Of a stretch of 57,607 nt of DNA, positions 43,177 through 51,758 are shown piece after piece. The notes below the pieces were generated by a model. It searched no databases. It worked only from the letters and a program-made list of their open reading frames with translations, and was not told the origin of the DNA. Each line of letters begins with the position of its first letter. The stretch's first letter is position 1. Origin of the DNA: Clostridiales bacterium UBA6386 (GTDB lineage: Bacteria > Bacillota > Clostridia > Oscillospirales > Oscillospiraceae); NCBI GenBank assembly GCA_002437585.1, contig DJQM01000054.1, forward strand, positions 1 to 57,607, written 5' to 3'. The position numbers and the translations under genes were made by a program.

Positions 43177-44127
43177 ATGGCAACGCCCCTTGTTGAGACG
43201 AAAAATCTGAGAAAGTATTTCAGAACCGGCGCGGGAACCCTCCATGCCGTGGAGGATGTAAACCTGAAGATCATGCCCGGCAAGACCCTGGGCGTAGTGG
43301 GCGAATCCGGCTGCGGCAAGTCCACCCTGGGCAGAACCATCCTCCGGCTCCAGCCGGCTACCGCCGGTGAGGTGCTCTATAACGGAGAGAATATCCTCAA
43401 ATATCGGGGTCGGGATATGCAGAAGATCCATCTGAATATGCAGATGGTCTTCCAGGATCCCTACAGCTCCCTGGATCCCCGAATGTCTGTGCACAACCTG
43501 ATTGCCGAGCCGGTGCAGGTCTGCGGCCTGCTGAAAACCAAGGCGGAGATCAACGACCATGTCCGCCAGATTATGGATATGTGCGGCCTGCCTGCGGATC
43601 AGGCAAACCTCTATCCCCATGAGCTGGACGGCGGCCTGCGGCAGCGGGTGGGCCTGGCCAGAGCCATGGCGGTCAGCCCTAGGTTTATCGTCTGTGATGA
43701 GCCGGTGTCCGCCCTGGATGTGTCCATTCAGGCGCAGATTCTGAACCTTCTGATGGATCTTCAGGAGCAGCGGGGTCTTTCCTATATGTTCATTACCCAC
43801 GACCTGTGCGTGGTCAAGCACATCAGCGACGAGATCATGGTTATGTATATGGGTCAGGTGGTGGAGCGCGCGAAGACCGGGGAGCTGTTCGCCAATCCTG
43901 TGCACCCTTATACCAAGGCTCTGCTTCACGCGGTGCCCACCATCGACCTGTCCCGGCGGAACCGGGAGGGCTTTATGCTCCGGGGCGAGGTCACCAGCCC
44001 CATCAATCCCGCGCCGGGCTGCCGGTTCGCCCCCCGCTGTCCCTATGCAACGGACAAATGCCGGGAGAACGTGTGCCTGAAGGAAGTGGGCGCTGACCAT
44101 TTTGTTGCCTGTTCTCTTTGCGACTGA
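43177..44127 (+). CDS. Peptide ABC transporter ATP-binding protein (DppF-like) with altered signature
   Basis: 316 residues. Walker A GESGCGKSTLGR, Q-loop VFQDPYSSLDP, Walker B FIVCDEPVSALDVSIQAQ and ITHDLCV are normal. The ABC signature, however, reads LDGGLRQR instead of LSGGQRQR: the Ser that contacts ATP gamma-phosphate across the dimer is Asp, and the Gln is Leu. Since the partner ATPase has SGGMKQR, only one of the two nucleotide sites would be affected, giving an asymmetric transporter, as in other heterodimeric ABC proteins with one degenerate site. C-terminal cassette RFAPRCPYATDKCREN. AGGAGG lies 9-10 nt upstream of the ATG. Confidence 0.9.
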   Translation: MATPLVETKNLRKYFRTGAGTLHAVEDVNLKIMPGKTLGVVGESGCGKSTLGRTILRLQPATAGEVLYNGENILKYRGRDMQKIHLNMQMVFQDPYSSLDPRMSVHNLIAEPVQVCGLLKTKAEINDHVRQIMDMCGLPADQANLYPHELDGGLRQRVGLARAMAVSPRFIVCDEPVSALDVSIQAQILNLLMDLQEQRGLSYMFITHDLCVVKHISDEIMVMYMGQVVERAKTGELFANPVHPYTKALLHAVPTIDLSRRNREGFMLRGEVTSPINPAPGCRFAPRCPYATDKCRENVCLKEVGADHFVACSLCD

Positions 44128-44191
44128 ATCACTGAATACCGGTCACGCCGGGGCTGGCAGCCTCCGGCGGGCCTGCCATTGGAGGAAGGAT

Positions 44192-45088
44192 ATGGATCTC
44201 AATTCTATCAAGACGGAGCAGCGCAACAGCCGCACCACCCAGATCGATACCATGAGCACCCTGAGTATGGTGAAGCTGATTAACGAAGAGGACAAGAAGG
44301 TAGCCGCGGCGGTGGGAAACGAGGCCGAGCATATCGCCCGGGCGGTGGATGTGATCGCCGCCCAGCTCAAGCAGGGCGGTCGGCTGGTCTACAGCGGCTG
44401 CGGCACCTCCGGGCGGCTGGGCATTCTGGACGCTGTAGAATGCCCGCCCACTTACTCCACCGACCCCGGCGAGATCATCGGCCTGATCGCCGGCGGCAAC
44501 GAGGCCATCTTCCGGGCTAAGGAGGGAGCCGAGGACGACGAGAACCAGGGCGCGGAGGATCTGAAAAAAATCGGATTCGGCAGCAGGGACGTGCTGGTGG
44601 GCATTGCCGCCTCCGGCAGAACTCCCTATGTGCTGGGCGCCATGAACTACGCCAAGGCTCAGGGAGCCCATGTTATTGGCATTTCCTGCAATCCCGGCTC
44701 TCAGGTGGAGAGGACGGCGGAAATCGCCATTACGCCCACCCCTGGGCCGGAGGTGGTCACCGGCTCCACCCGGATGAAAAGCGGAACCGCCCAGAAAATG
44801 GTGCTCAATATGCTCTCCACCGGTGCCATGATCAAGCTGGGCAAGGTTTACGGCAACCTGATGGTGGACGTGAAGCCCACCAACGAGAAGCTGGTGGAGC
44901 GGTGCAAGCGCATTGTCTGCCAGGCCACTGGCGTGGATTATGACACTGCCACGAAGGCTCTGGAGCAGTGCGGCTACCGGGCGAAGGTGGCCATCGTCAT
45001 GCTGAAAACCGGCGGCGATGTGCACGATGCCGAGCGGCGGCTGGAGGCTCACGAGGGTCGGGTGGCTCCGGCGGTGGGGGAGAGCTGA
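44192..45088 (+). CDS. murQ: N-acetylmuramic acid 6-phosphate etherase
   Basis: 298 residues, full length. MurQ splits MurNAc-6-P to GlcNAc-6-P and D-lactate in the cytoplasm. The SIS fold shows YSGCGTSGRLGILDAVECPPTYS, which holds a conserved catalytic Glu, and FRAKEGAEDDENQGAEDL with a second, followed by GIAASGRTPYVLGA and GSTRMKSGTAQKMVLNM. All family motifs are intact. ATG 44192 has GGAGG 6 nt upstream; the frame is open further up but without a site. It is 64 bp after the transporter and one base from the next start, so it belongs to a translationally coupled catabolic gene set. Confidence 0.96.
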   Translation: MDLNSIKTEQRNSRTTQIDTMSTLSMVKLINEEDKKVAAAVGNEAEHIARAVDVIAAQLKQGGRLVYSGCGTSGRLGILDAVECPPTYSTDPGEIIGLIAGGNEAIFRAKEGAEDDENQGAEDLKKIGFGSRDVLVGIAASGRTPYVLGAMNYAKAQGAHVIGISCNPGSQVERTAEIAITPTPGPEVVTGSTRMKSGTAQKMVLNMLSTGAMIKLGKVYGNLMVDVKPTNEKLVERCKRIVCQATGVDYDTATKALEQCGYRAKVAIVMLKTGGDVHDAERRLEAHEGRVAPAVGES

Positions 45089-45089
45089 T

Positions 45090-45824
45090 ATGGCACACCT
45101 GCGCTGTGACTTCCGCTCGGAAGCACTGGAAATGAATACCTCCATGACCGTAATTCTGCCGGAGAAAGCCGACCTGTCAAAGGGGAAGGTGGTGTACCTG
45201 CTCCACGGCCTGGAGGATAACTGCACCGGCTGGGTCAGGTATACCAGCGTAGAGCGGTATGCCCGGGAGAAGGGAGTCGCTCTGGTGATCCCGGAGGTGC
45301 AGCGGAGCTTTTACACGGACATGGATCAGGGAATGGCCTATTTTACCTTTATTCATGAGGAACTGCCGGAAATCTGCCAGGGCTTCTTCGGCTTCTCCGG
45401 GGCTCGGGAGCGGAATTACCTGATGGGTCTGTCCATGGGCGGCTATGGCACGCTCAAATGCCTGCTGCATACCCCCCAGCGGTACGCCGGGGCGGCGGCT
45501 TTCTCCGCCGTGGCGGATATCGAGGAATTTGTTCAGCGGCAGAGTTCCGGGGAAAAGCGGCAGCTGCAGGCGATTTTCGGCCGGGAGCTGGAAATTCCGG
45601 ATGAGGCCAATCTGCTGACCCTGGCGGACAGGGTCGACGCAAAAAAGCTTCCGAAGCTGTATCTGGCCTGCGGCGAGCAGGATGCGCTGTATGATGCCAA
45701 CTGCCGTCTGGCGGAAAAGCTGGAGAAGCTGGGGGCTGACATCCACTTCGAGCACTGGCAAGGCATCCACAACTGGGCGTTCTGGGACGAGGCGGTTCGC
45801 AGAGCCATGGAGGAGCTGCTGTAA
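45090..45824 (+). CDS. Esterase D-type alpha/beta hydrolase
   Basis: 244 residues, no signal peptide, so cytoplasmic. Serine hydrolase of the PF00756 type: oxyanion region YLLHGLEDNCTGWV near 32-45, nucleophile elbow GLSMGGYG near 115, acid in LACGEQDALYDANC and catalytic His in GIHNWAFWDE at the end. Similar to FrmB/acetyl-esterase-like small esterases. Lying one base after murQ, it may remove O-acetyl groups from MurNAc or cleave another ester in imported wall fragments; this is inference and an unrelated housekeeping esterase is possible. Confidence 0.85.
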   Translation: MAHLRCDFRSEALEMNTSMTVILPEKADLSKGKVVYLLHGLEDNCTGWVRYTSVERYAREKGVALVIPEVQRSFYTDMDQGMAYFTFIHEELPEICQGFFGFSGARERNYLMGLSMGGYGTLKCLLHTPQRYAGAAAFSAVADIEEFVQRQSSGEKRQLQAIFGRELEIPDEANLLTLADRVDAKKLPKLYLACGEQDALYDANCRLAEKLEKLGADIHFEHWQGIHNWAFWDEAVRRAMEELL

Positions 45825-45835
45825 GGAGGCTAAAA

Positions 45836-46723
45836 ATGGACTTTATCGCGGGAATTGACGGCGGCGGCACCAAGACCCGGGTGGTCTGTGCCGCGCCGGA
45901 GGGAAGGGAACTGGACAGCGCGCTGTTCGGCCCCTTCAATCTGAACAGCATCGGCAAGGAGCGGTTTTCCGCATTGCTGGAGGCGATCTGCGCTTATCTG
46001 AACCGCCAGGGTCGGTGCCGGGCACTGTGCATCGGCTCCGCCGGCATCAGCAACGGGGAAATGACCCGTCTGGTGGAAACGGCCATGAGCCGGGCGGGCA
46101 TAGAAAACTGGAAGCTGGAGGGCGATCAGGTTATCGCCCTCCAGGGCGCCCTGTCCGGCCAGCCGGGCATTGCCCTGATCGCGGGCACCGGCTCCATCTG
46201 TTTCGGCAGGAATGGAGCGGGGGAGTACGCCCGCTCCGGCGGCTGGGGCCATCTCATCGGCGACGAGGGCAGCGGCTATGCCCTGGGCCGGGACGCTCTG
46301 GGAGCCGTGGCCAGAGCCTGGGACGGCTGGGGGGAGAAGACCCTGCTGACCGGGCTGCTGGCGGAGAAATTTCAGCTGGACGATCAAAAAAAGATCATTT
46401 CCTATACCTACGGCGGTGACAAAAGCCGGATTGCCGCCCTGGCGCCTCTGGTGGAGGAGGCCGCGGCAGCGGGAGACCCGGCAGCTCTGGAGATCATCCG
46501 GGAAAACGCCGTGAAAATGACCGGCCTGGTAGGGGCGGTCGCCCGCCGGCTGGGACTGAAAAGCGGAAAGGTGGCCATGCTGGGCGGCTTGCTGGAGCAC
46601 GAAACCCGGCTGCGGAAGACCTTCCTGGCGGAAATGGGCGCCCGGCACCCGGACTTTGCCTGCATCCAGCCGGAGCGGGATGCCGCGGCTGGTGCCCTGA
46701 TGCTGGCAAAAGAAATGCTGTGA
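45836..46723 (+). CDS. BadF/BadG-type sugar kinase, probable MurNAc/GlcNAc kinase
   Basis: 295 residues of the ASKHA fold: phosphate-1 loop IAGIDGGGTKTRVV, GTGSICFGRN, the GWGHLIGDEGSGYALGR loop characteristic of N-acetylglucosamine kinases in the BadF/BadG/BcrA/D group, and LGGLLEHE near the C-terminus. MurK of Clostridium acetobutylicum, a MurNAc/GlcNAc kinase, belongs to this family. Next to murQ and anmK the likely role is phosphorylation of MurNAc (to feed MurQ) and of GlcNAc. AAGGAGG lies 8 nt upstream of ATG. The next gene's start follows the stop closely. Confidence 0.88.
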   Translation: MDFIAGIDGGGTKTRVVCAAPEGRELDSALFGPFNLNSIGKERFSALLEAICAYLNRQGRCRALCIGSAGISNGEMTRLVETAMSRAGIENWKLEGDQVIALQGALSGQPGIALIAGTGSICFGRNGAGEYARSGGWGHLIGDEGSGYALGRDALGAVARAWDGWGEKTLLTGLLAEKFQLDDQKKIISYTYGGDKSRIAALAPLVEEAAAAGDPAALEIIRENAVKMTGLVGAVARRLGLKSGKVAMLGGLLEHETRLRKTFLAEMGARHPDFACIQPERDAAAGALMLAKEML

Positions 46724-46731
46724 GGTGCATT

Positions 46732-47916
46732 ATGAACCCGATTCTGGAATGTATGGAAAAAGAAAGCCGGCTGGTGGTGGGGCTTATGTCCGGCACCTCT
46801 GCCGACGGGGTGGACGGGGCTCTGTGCCGGATCACGGGTCACGGCACCCAATCGAAAATCGAGCAGCTGGGCTTTGTGTTCCAGCCCTTTGCGCCTGAGA
46901 TTCGCCGGGAGATTCTGCGGCTGGCCAGCGGCGGCCAAGCCACGGCGGCAGACTTCTGTCAGATGAATTTCTTGCTGGGAGGGCTGTACGTCCAGTCGGT
47001 GGAGGCACTGTGCGCCCGGACGGGCGTCCAGCCGGGGCAAATTGATCTGATCGGCAGTCATGGCCAGACCTTCTGGCACATTCCGGTGCCGGAGGATTAT
47101 CTGGGATACCGGTTCCGCAGCACCTTCCAGCTGGGGGAGGCTTCCGTGCTGGCTCAGCGGTTCGGCTGCCCGGTGGTCAGTGATTTCCGGGTTCGGGATG
47201 TGGCGGCGGACGGCCTGGGGGCTCCGCTGGTGCCCTACAGTGAATTTCTCATCTATCGCAGTGAAACCGAATGCGTGGCCTTGCAGAATATCGGCGGCAT
47301 CGGCAATATCACCTGCCTGAGCCCGGCCTGCCGGCTGGAGGACGTGTTCGCCTTCGACACAGGCCCTGGCAATATGGTAATGGACGGGGTTTATGGGGAG
47401 CTGACTGACGGGGAGAAAACCTTTGACGAGGGCGGAGCATATGCCGCCGGGGGAACCGTTCACCAGGGTCTTCTGAATTGGCTGATGGCGGATCCCTATT
47501 TGCCCCGGAAGCCGCCGAAAACCACCGGCCGGGAGTACTATGGCCCTGCCTATGTCAAGAAAATTATGGACTATGCCCGGCAGGCGCGTATCTCCGGCCC
47601 GGACTTAATGGCCACGGTGACGGATTACACCGCCCAGACCATCCGCTACAGCGTGGAGCACTATTTCCCCCGCAGGCCGGACAAGCTCATCCTCGGCGGC
47701 GGTGGAAGCCTGAACAAAACCCTGGTGGGGGACATTGCCAAGGCTCTGCCCGGCTGCCGGGTGATGACCAACGAGGATCTGGGCTATGACAGCAATGCCA
47801 AGGAGGCGGTGGCCTTCGCGGTGCTGGCAAACGAAGCCGTTTTTGCGCAAGCCAACAATGTGCCCACCGTCACCGGGGCGAAGAATCCGGTGATCATGGG
47901 CAAAATCAGTCTGTAA
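46732..47916 (+). CDS. anmK: Anhydro-N-acetylmuramic acid kinase
   Basis: 394 residues. AnmK opens the 1,6-anhydro ring of anhydro-MurNAc and phosphorylates it to MurNAc-6-P. The diagnostic motifs are present: GLMSGTSADGVDGAL near the N-terminus (ATP loop), GSHGQTFWHIP, ADGLGAPLVPYSEFLIY, NIGGIGNITCL, AFDTGPGNMVMDG and LILGGGGSLN. ATG 46732 is preferred (GAGG 7 nt before); a GTG at 46720 has no spacing. An anhydro-sugar kinase implies uptake of lytic transglycosylase products, so the imported fragments may come from Gram-negative or phage-lysed neighbours as well as from self. Confidence 0.95.
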   Translation: MNPILECMEKESRLVVGLMSGTSADGVDGALCRITGHGTQSKIEQLGFVFQPFAPEIRREILRLASGGQATAADFCQMNFLLGGLYVQSVEALCARTGVQPGQIDLIGSHGQTFWHIPVPEDYLGYRFRSTFQLGEASVLAQRFGCPVVSDFRVRDVAADGLGAPLVPYSEFLIYRSETECVALQNIGGIGNITCLSPACRLEDVFAFDTGPGNMVMDGVYGELTDGEKTFDEGGAYAAGGTVHQGLLNWLMADPYLPRKPPKTTGREYYGPAYVKKIMDYARQARISGPDLMATVTDYTAQTIRYSVEHYFPRRPDKLILGGGGSLNKTLVGDIAKALPGCRVMTNEDLGYDSNAKEAVAFAVLANEAVFAQANNVPTVTGAKNPVIMGKISL

Positions 47917-47924
47917 AAACGCCT

Positions 47925-49064
47925 ATGGAACAGAGAATCCCGGCGAAAAGCCGGAAAAAACCGGATTTTCAAGTATTTGGAAAGATTTTTGACCCGGTGA
48001 TCCCCGGTATCGTCACCGCGGGACTATGCTCAGGCTTCGGGGCATTGATTGCCCAGTTTGTCCCCGGATACCTGGAGCACCCGGCCAGTGCCGCCGTTTA
48101 CTGGCTGCTGAGCCTGGTGAGCACGGCTTTCCTGAGCTTCATGCCCGCCTGGGTGGGCTACTCCGCCTGCCGGGAATCCGGCGGCACGGCCATTCTGGGC
48201 GGAATGCTGGGCATGATCACCGGGCTGGAGGGGGTCAACGATCTGGCTCAGGCGGTGGGACTGTTCAACGCCGCGGACCCGGCGGCCTCTATTTTGTGCA
48301 GCGGACGGGGCGGCGTGCTGGCGGCCATTCTGGGCGGCTGGCTTCTGGCACGGCTGGAGGGATGGCTTCACCGCCGGATGCCCAAAAGTGCGGACATGGT
48401 GCTTACCCCCTTCTGCGCTGTGCTTCTGGTACTGGTGCCATATCTTCTGCTGGTGATGCCCCTGACAGGGCTGATTTCCACGGCACTGTGCGACGGTGTC
48501 CGGCTGGTGTGCACGAGCGAGCACCCGCTGGTGCGGATTCTGGCAGGCTATGGCTGTGCGGCGGTGTTCCTGGTGGCGGTGATGATGGGAATGCAGTATG
48601 CCTTCGTGGCACTGTACTCCATGGAGCTGGACAGCTACGGCTATGTGACCCTCTTTCCTACTTTGGCCATGGCCGGAGCGGGTCAGGTGGGGGCAGGGCT
48701 GGCATTGCTCCTGAAGGCCCACAGAACCGGAAACACCCGGTTTGCGGGCGTGATCGGAGCCACCATCGTTCCGGGGATGATGGGCGTGGGGTCTCCGCTG
48801 CTTTACGGCGTGACCCTGCCTCTGGGCAGCCCTTTTGTGACGGCCTGCCTGGGCGGCGGCTTCGGCGGGGCGTTTATCATGGTCTGGGGAGTGGCCTCCT
48901 CGGGCTGGGGTGCTTCGGGTCTTTTGGGCATTCCCATGATGGGGGCTGGACCGGTGGGCACGAAGGGAATGCTGCTGTACTGCGTGGGTCTTGCCATCAG
49001 CTGCGTTATGGGCTTTGTGCTGACCTATTTCACCATTTCCGAGGAAAAAGTGCAAAACGCCTGA
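47925..49064 (+). CDS. PTS EIIC-like integral membrane protein without EIIB, altered active-site motif
   Basis: 379 residues, about nine to ten transmembrane helices. It resembles the EIIC of the glucose/sucrose/MurNAc PTS family: VIPGIVTAGLCSGFGALI at the start and LYGVTLPLGSPFVTACLGGGFGGAF near 290. There is no EIIB or EIIA domain and none nearby. The family's sugar-binding G-(V/I)-(T/N)-E-P segment is GVGSPLLYG, so the conserved Glu is Ser. It may therefore be a non-PTS carrier or a sensor rather than a group translocator. The start overlaps no other gene but has a poor ribosome binding site, 8 bp after anmK. Strong terminator downstream. Confidence 0.78.
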   Translation: MEQRIPAKSRKKPDFQVFGKIFDPVIPGIVTAGLCSGFGALIAQFVPGYLEHPASAAVYWLLSLVSTAFLSFMPAWVGYSACRESGGTAILGGMLGMITGLEGVNDLAQAVGLFNAADPAASILCSGRGGVLAAILGGWLLARLEGWLHRRMPKSADMVLTPFCAVLLVLVPYLLLVMPLTGLISTALCDGVRLVCTSEHPLVRILAGYGCAAVFLVAVMMGMQYAFVALYSMELDSYGYVTLFPTLAMAGAGQVGAGLALLLKAHRTGNTRFAGVIGATIVPGMMGVGSPLLYGVTLPLGSPFVTACLGGGFGGAFIMVWGVASSGWGASGLLGIPMMGAGPVGTKGMLLYCVGLAISCVMGFVLTYFTISEEKVQNA

Positions 49065-49067
49065 GTT

Positions 49068-49107
49068 TCCGCCTTCGCTTCCGGTGCCTGGAAGCGAAGG
49101 CGGATTC
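49068..49107 (+). terminator. Terminator of the muropeptide operon
   Basis: A perfect 15-bp stem (TCCGCCTTCGCTTCC, 49068-49082, with 49090-49104) and a 7-nt loop, followed by TTCTTGCGTTTT; the following T-rich stretch is shared with the -35 of the next gene. Confidence 0.85.
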
Positions 49108-49136
49108 TTGCGTTTTGGGAAAAACCGTGGTAAAAT
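49108..49136 (+). promoter_or_regulatory. Promoter of the second RpiR gene
   Basis: TTGCGT - 17 nt - TAAAAT, 27 bp before the start codon, immediately downstream of the operon terminator. So the regulator can be made independently of the operon. Confidence 0.6.
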
Positions 49137-49163
49137 GAAAAAAATGACCGGGGAGATGATTTT

Positions 49164-50006
49164 ATGAAAAGCGTGCTCATCCGCGCCAAGCAGTACCAGC
49201 CCACCGCCAGCGGCGCGGAGCAGGGAGCCCTGCGCTATCTGCTGGAGCATTCCGAGGAAATCCCCCAGCTGAGCGTGAAGGAGCTGTCCCAGCGATCCTT
49301 CAGCTCCGCAGCCACCATCGTGCGGCTGTGCCGGAAGCTGGGCTTTGAGGGCTACCGGGATCTGCAGAAGCAGTTGCTTTTTGAAATCGCCCTGCGCTCC
49401 CGGGAGGAGACCAAGGGCAACGCCAGGGTCACAGCCGGGAGCATTTCCGACATTATTCAGAAAATTACCTACCGGAATATCGCCTCTCTGGAGGAGACTG
49501 TGAAGCTGGTGGAGCCGCAGGTGCTGGAGCAGGCGGTGGATATGGTCTGCCGGGCGGAGTCTGTGCTGCTGTTCGGGCTGGGGGCCTCCCAGCTGGTGGC
49601 CAAGGATGCCTATCTGAAATTCATCCGCATCGACAAGCCCTGCTCCTGCTGCGAGGACATTCACTCCCAGTACGTCATTGCCCAGAACTCCAAGCCCAAC
49701 GATGTGGCCATTGTTATCAGCTATTCTGGCAGAACCGAGGAGATCGTCCGGTGCGCCGAGTATCTGAAAAATCAGGGCACCCCCATCATCGCCATCACCC
49801 GCTTTGAGCCTTCGCCCATTTCCCGGCTGGCGGCCTGCTGCCTGAACGTGATGGCCACGGAGGAGCTGTACCGCAGCGGCGCCATGTCCTCCCGGATCTC
49901 TCAGCTGAATATGATCGACGTTCTGTATACCGCCTGTATCAACCGGAATATCAGCCAGAATGTGCGGATGTTCTCCCATAACCGGCTGGATACGGATCGG
50001 GGCTGA
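49164..50006 (+). CDS. MurR/RpiR family transcriptional regulator, probable muropeptide-operon regulator
   Basis: 280 residues. The N-terminal HTH (about 15-75) has LSVKELSQRSFSSAATIVRLCRKLGFEGYRDLQKQL, and the C-terminal SIS domain has LLFGLGASQLVAKDAYLKFIRID and VISYSGRTEEIVRCAEYL. MurR of E. coli represses murQP and is released by MurNAc-6-P; the position next to murQ and anmK suggests the same ligand. GGGGAG lies 9 nt upstream of the ATG. It is the last gene before the right-hand mobile element, followed by a shared terminator. Confidence 0.9.
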   Translation: MKSVLIRAKQYQPTASGAEQGALRYLLEHSEEIPQLSVKELSQRSFSSAATIVRLCRKLGFEGYRDLQKQLLFEIALRSREETKGNARVTAGSISDIIQKITYRNIASLEETVKLVEPQVLEQAVDMVCRAESVLLFGLGASQLVAKDAYLKFIRIDKPCSCCEDIHSQYVIAQNSKPNDVAIVISYSGRTEEIVRCAEYLKNQGTPIIAITRFEPSPISRLAACCLNVMATEELYRSGAMSSRISQLNMIDVLYTACINRNISQNVRMFSHNRLDTDRG

Positions 50007-50025
50007 GGCGAGAACCCATAGAAAA

Positions 50026-50055
50026 AGCGGACAGCCGTGGCTGTCCGCTCCTTTG
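50026..50055. terminator. Terminator between rpiR and the mobile-element recombinase
   Basis: AGCGGACAGCC pairs with GGCTGTCCGCT (50026-50049), tight loop; A-run on the left and CTTTGTT on the right, so it can stop transcripts from both sides. Confidence 0.75.
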
Positions 50056-51744
50056 TTACTGCATGCCGCTTTCGTAGGCCTCGATCATCTTCTTGAACGT
50101 GTGACCCGTACGATCTTCGAGATTTGACCGCCTTTTGAGCTTTTCAAGATACTTTTCACAGCTTTCACCCGTGAAAATCTTGATGTCCAGCCGCATGGTG
50201 CCGTCCCCCTCCGGCGTGGCGAAGATTTTATCAATAAAGGTATCGATAAACTCTTTGGTGATCTTGCCGCTCTGACAGTCACGTTCAGCATCCCGAAGCA
50301 CCTTGCGGATGCGCTCCATGTTGCTGCGGAACTCCTCGCTGGATTCCTGTTGTTCCTGCAGCTTGGCAAGCTCCTGTTCAGCGGCTTTGATGTCGGCATT
50401 ACACTGTGCCGTCATGGACTTGAAATCAGCGGGGGTGATGCTGTCGAGGGCTACCAATTCCAGCAGCTTGCTTTTCTTTTTCAGGGTCAGCGCAATGGTT
50501 GCCTGTGCAGCTTCGATCTTCTTTTCGATGTTGCCGTCGCTGGTCATGGAACGGTACATCCGCTCGTATTCTTCCAGCATAGCGGCGGAAGCTTCCTTTG
50601 TATCACGGAACACCTCAAAAAGCAGAGGAATCAGTTCTTTTTCATAAATGGGGATAGAATCGCAGCTGTCTTTGCCATTGTTGATTTTCCCGGAGCAGAC
50701 CCACTTGGAATTTTTGTTGCCCTGCCGATCTACGGAGTCACGGCGGTAGTAAGGTGTACCACAATGGGTACAGAACAGCTTTCCGGTCAGAAGGTTGGCA
50801 TGATTGCAGACACCCTGACGGTTCTTCACATCCTCGCTTCTCCTGCGAAGTACGGCATTCGCCTGCTCCCACAGTTCTTCGGAAACGATCGCCGGTACGA
50901 TTTCTCCGGTTTCATCCTTGAACATGACCCATTCCTCCGGCGGGAGAAATTTTTGTTTTTTGGTGAACATATCCACCACCTTGACCTTGTTTCCCACGTA
51001 GTAACCCTTGTACTTGGGATTGGAGATCATGCCCGACATGGTGGAGTGGGCAATCTTCTTGCCGTTGTGGTTCCGGTACCCCTTTTCCCAGAACAGGGTC
51101 TCAAGCTGTTTCATGGAGTATTCGTCGGTGGCATACAGTTCAAACAGTTCACGAACCATCACAGCCTGATCTTCATCAATCACCAGACGGCCATCATTTT
51201 TGATATATCCAAAGATACGGCTGTTGCCCAGCACCACATTCTGCTTGATGGCCTGCTGATGTCCAAATTTCACACGGGAACTGAGCTTGCGGAGTTCATC
51301 CTGTGCGATGGAGGACATGATGGACAGGCGAAGTTCCGAGTCCTCGTCAAAGGTGTTGATGTTGTCGTTCTGGAAAAAGACACCGACTCCCGCATTCAGC
51401 AACTGTCTGGTATACTGGATGGAGTCCAGCGTATTGCGGGCAAAACGGGAGATTTCCTTTGTGATGACGAGATCAAATTTACCGGCCTCGGCTTCATCCA
51501 CCATGCGATTGAAATTCTCACGGCGCTTGGTGGAGATACCGGACAGCCCTTCGTCAATATATCCCGGCACAAATGTCCACGCGGCGTTCTTCCTGATGAA
51601 ATCTTCGTAATAACGGATCTGGTTGCCCAGAGAGTTCAGCTGCTCATCCGATTCTGAGGAAACACGGGCATAGTAGGTTACCCGAAGCGGAATATCGTAG
51701 ATGCTTTTCATCCGCAGCTGTTGTCTGACAGAATGTATATCCAT
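50056..51744 (-). CDS. Large serine site-specific recombinase
   Basis: 562 residues. The N-terminal resolvase domain has catalytic Ser in TYYARVSSESDEQL (near 25), EISRFARNTLD and the helix IMSSIAQDELRKLSSRVKFG. The recombinase domain follows (about 175-280), then a zinc ribbon (LFCTHCGTPYYRR ... WVCSGK ... SCDS, about 360-410) and a long coiled coil (EKKIEAAQATIALTLKKKSK). These enzymes integrate and excise the element. ATG 51744 has AAGGA 6 nt upstream; the frame extends upstream to 51858, but that part contains the promoter. It is transcribed towards the element end, as usual, and is not closely related to the recombinase tail at the left edge of the window. Confidence 0.95.
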   Translation of the reverse strand: MDIHSVRQQLRMKSIYDIPLRVTYYARVSSESDEQLNSLGNQIRYYEDFIRKNAAWTFVPGYIDEGLSGISTKRRENFNRMVDEAEAGKFDLVITKEISRFARNTLDSIQYTRQLLNAGVGVFFQNDNINTFDEDSELRLSIMSSIAQDELRKLSSRVKFGHQQAIKQNVVLGNSRIFGYIKNDGRLVIDEDQAVMVRELFELYATDEYSMKQLETLFWEKGYRNHNGKKIAHSTMSGMISNPKYKGYYVGNKVKVVDMFTKKQKFLPPEEWVMFKDETGEIVPAIVSEELWEQANAVLRRRSEDVKNRQGVCNHANLLTGKLFCTHCGTPYYRRDSVDRQGNKNSKWVCSGKINNGKDSCDSIPIYEKELIPLLFEVFRDTKEASAAMLEEYERMYRSMTSDGNIEKKIEAAQATIALTLKKKSKLLELVALDSITPADFKSMTAQCNADIKAAEQELAKLQEQQESSEEFRSNMERIRKVLRDAERDCQSGKITKEFIDTFIDKIFATPEGDGTMRLDIKIFTGESCEKYLEKLKRRSNLEDRTGHTFKKMIEAYESGMQ

Positions 51745-51758
51745 AATAGTTCCTTTCA

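Noticed and set aside
50350..51657. A 435-codon frame on the plus strand opposite the serine recombinase.
   Set aside because: No family motif; the minus-strand recombinase is complete with catalytic Ser and zinc ribbon.
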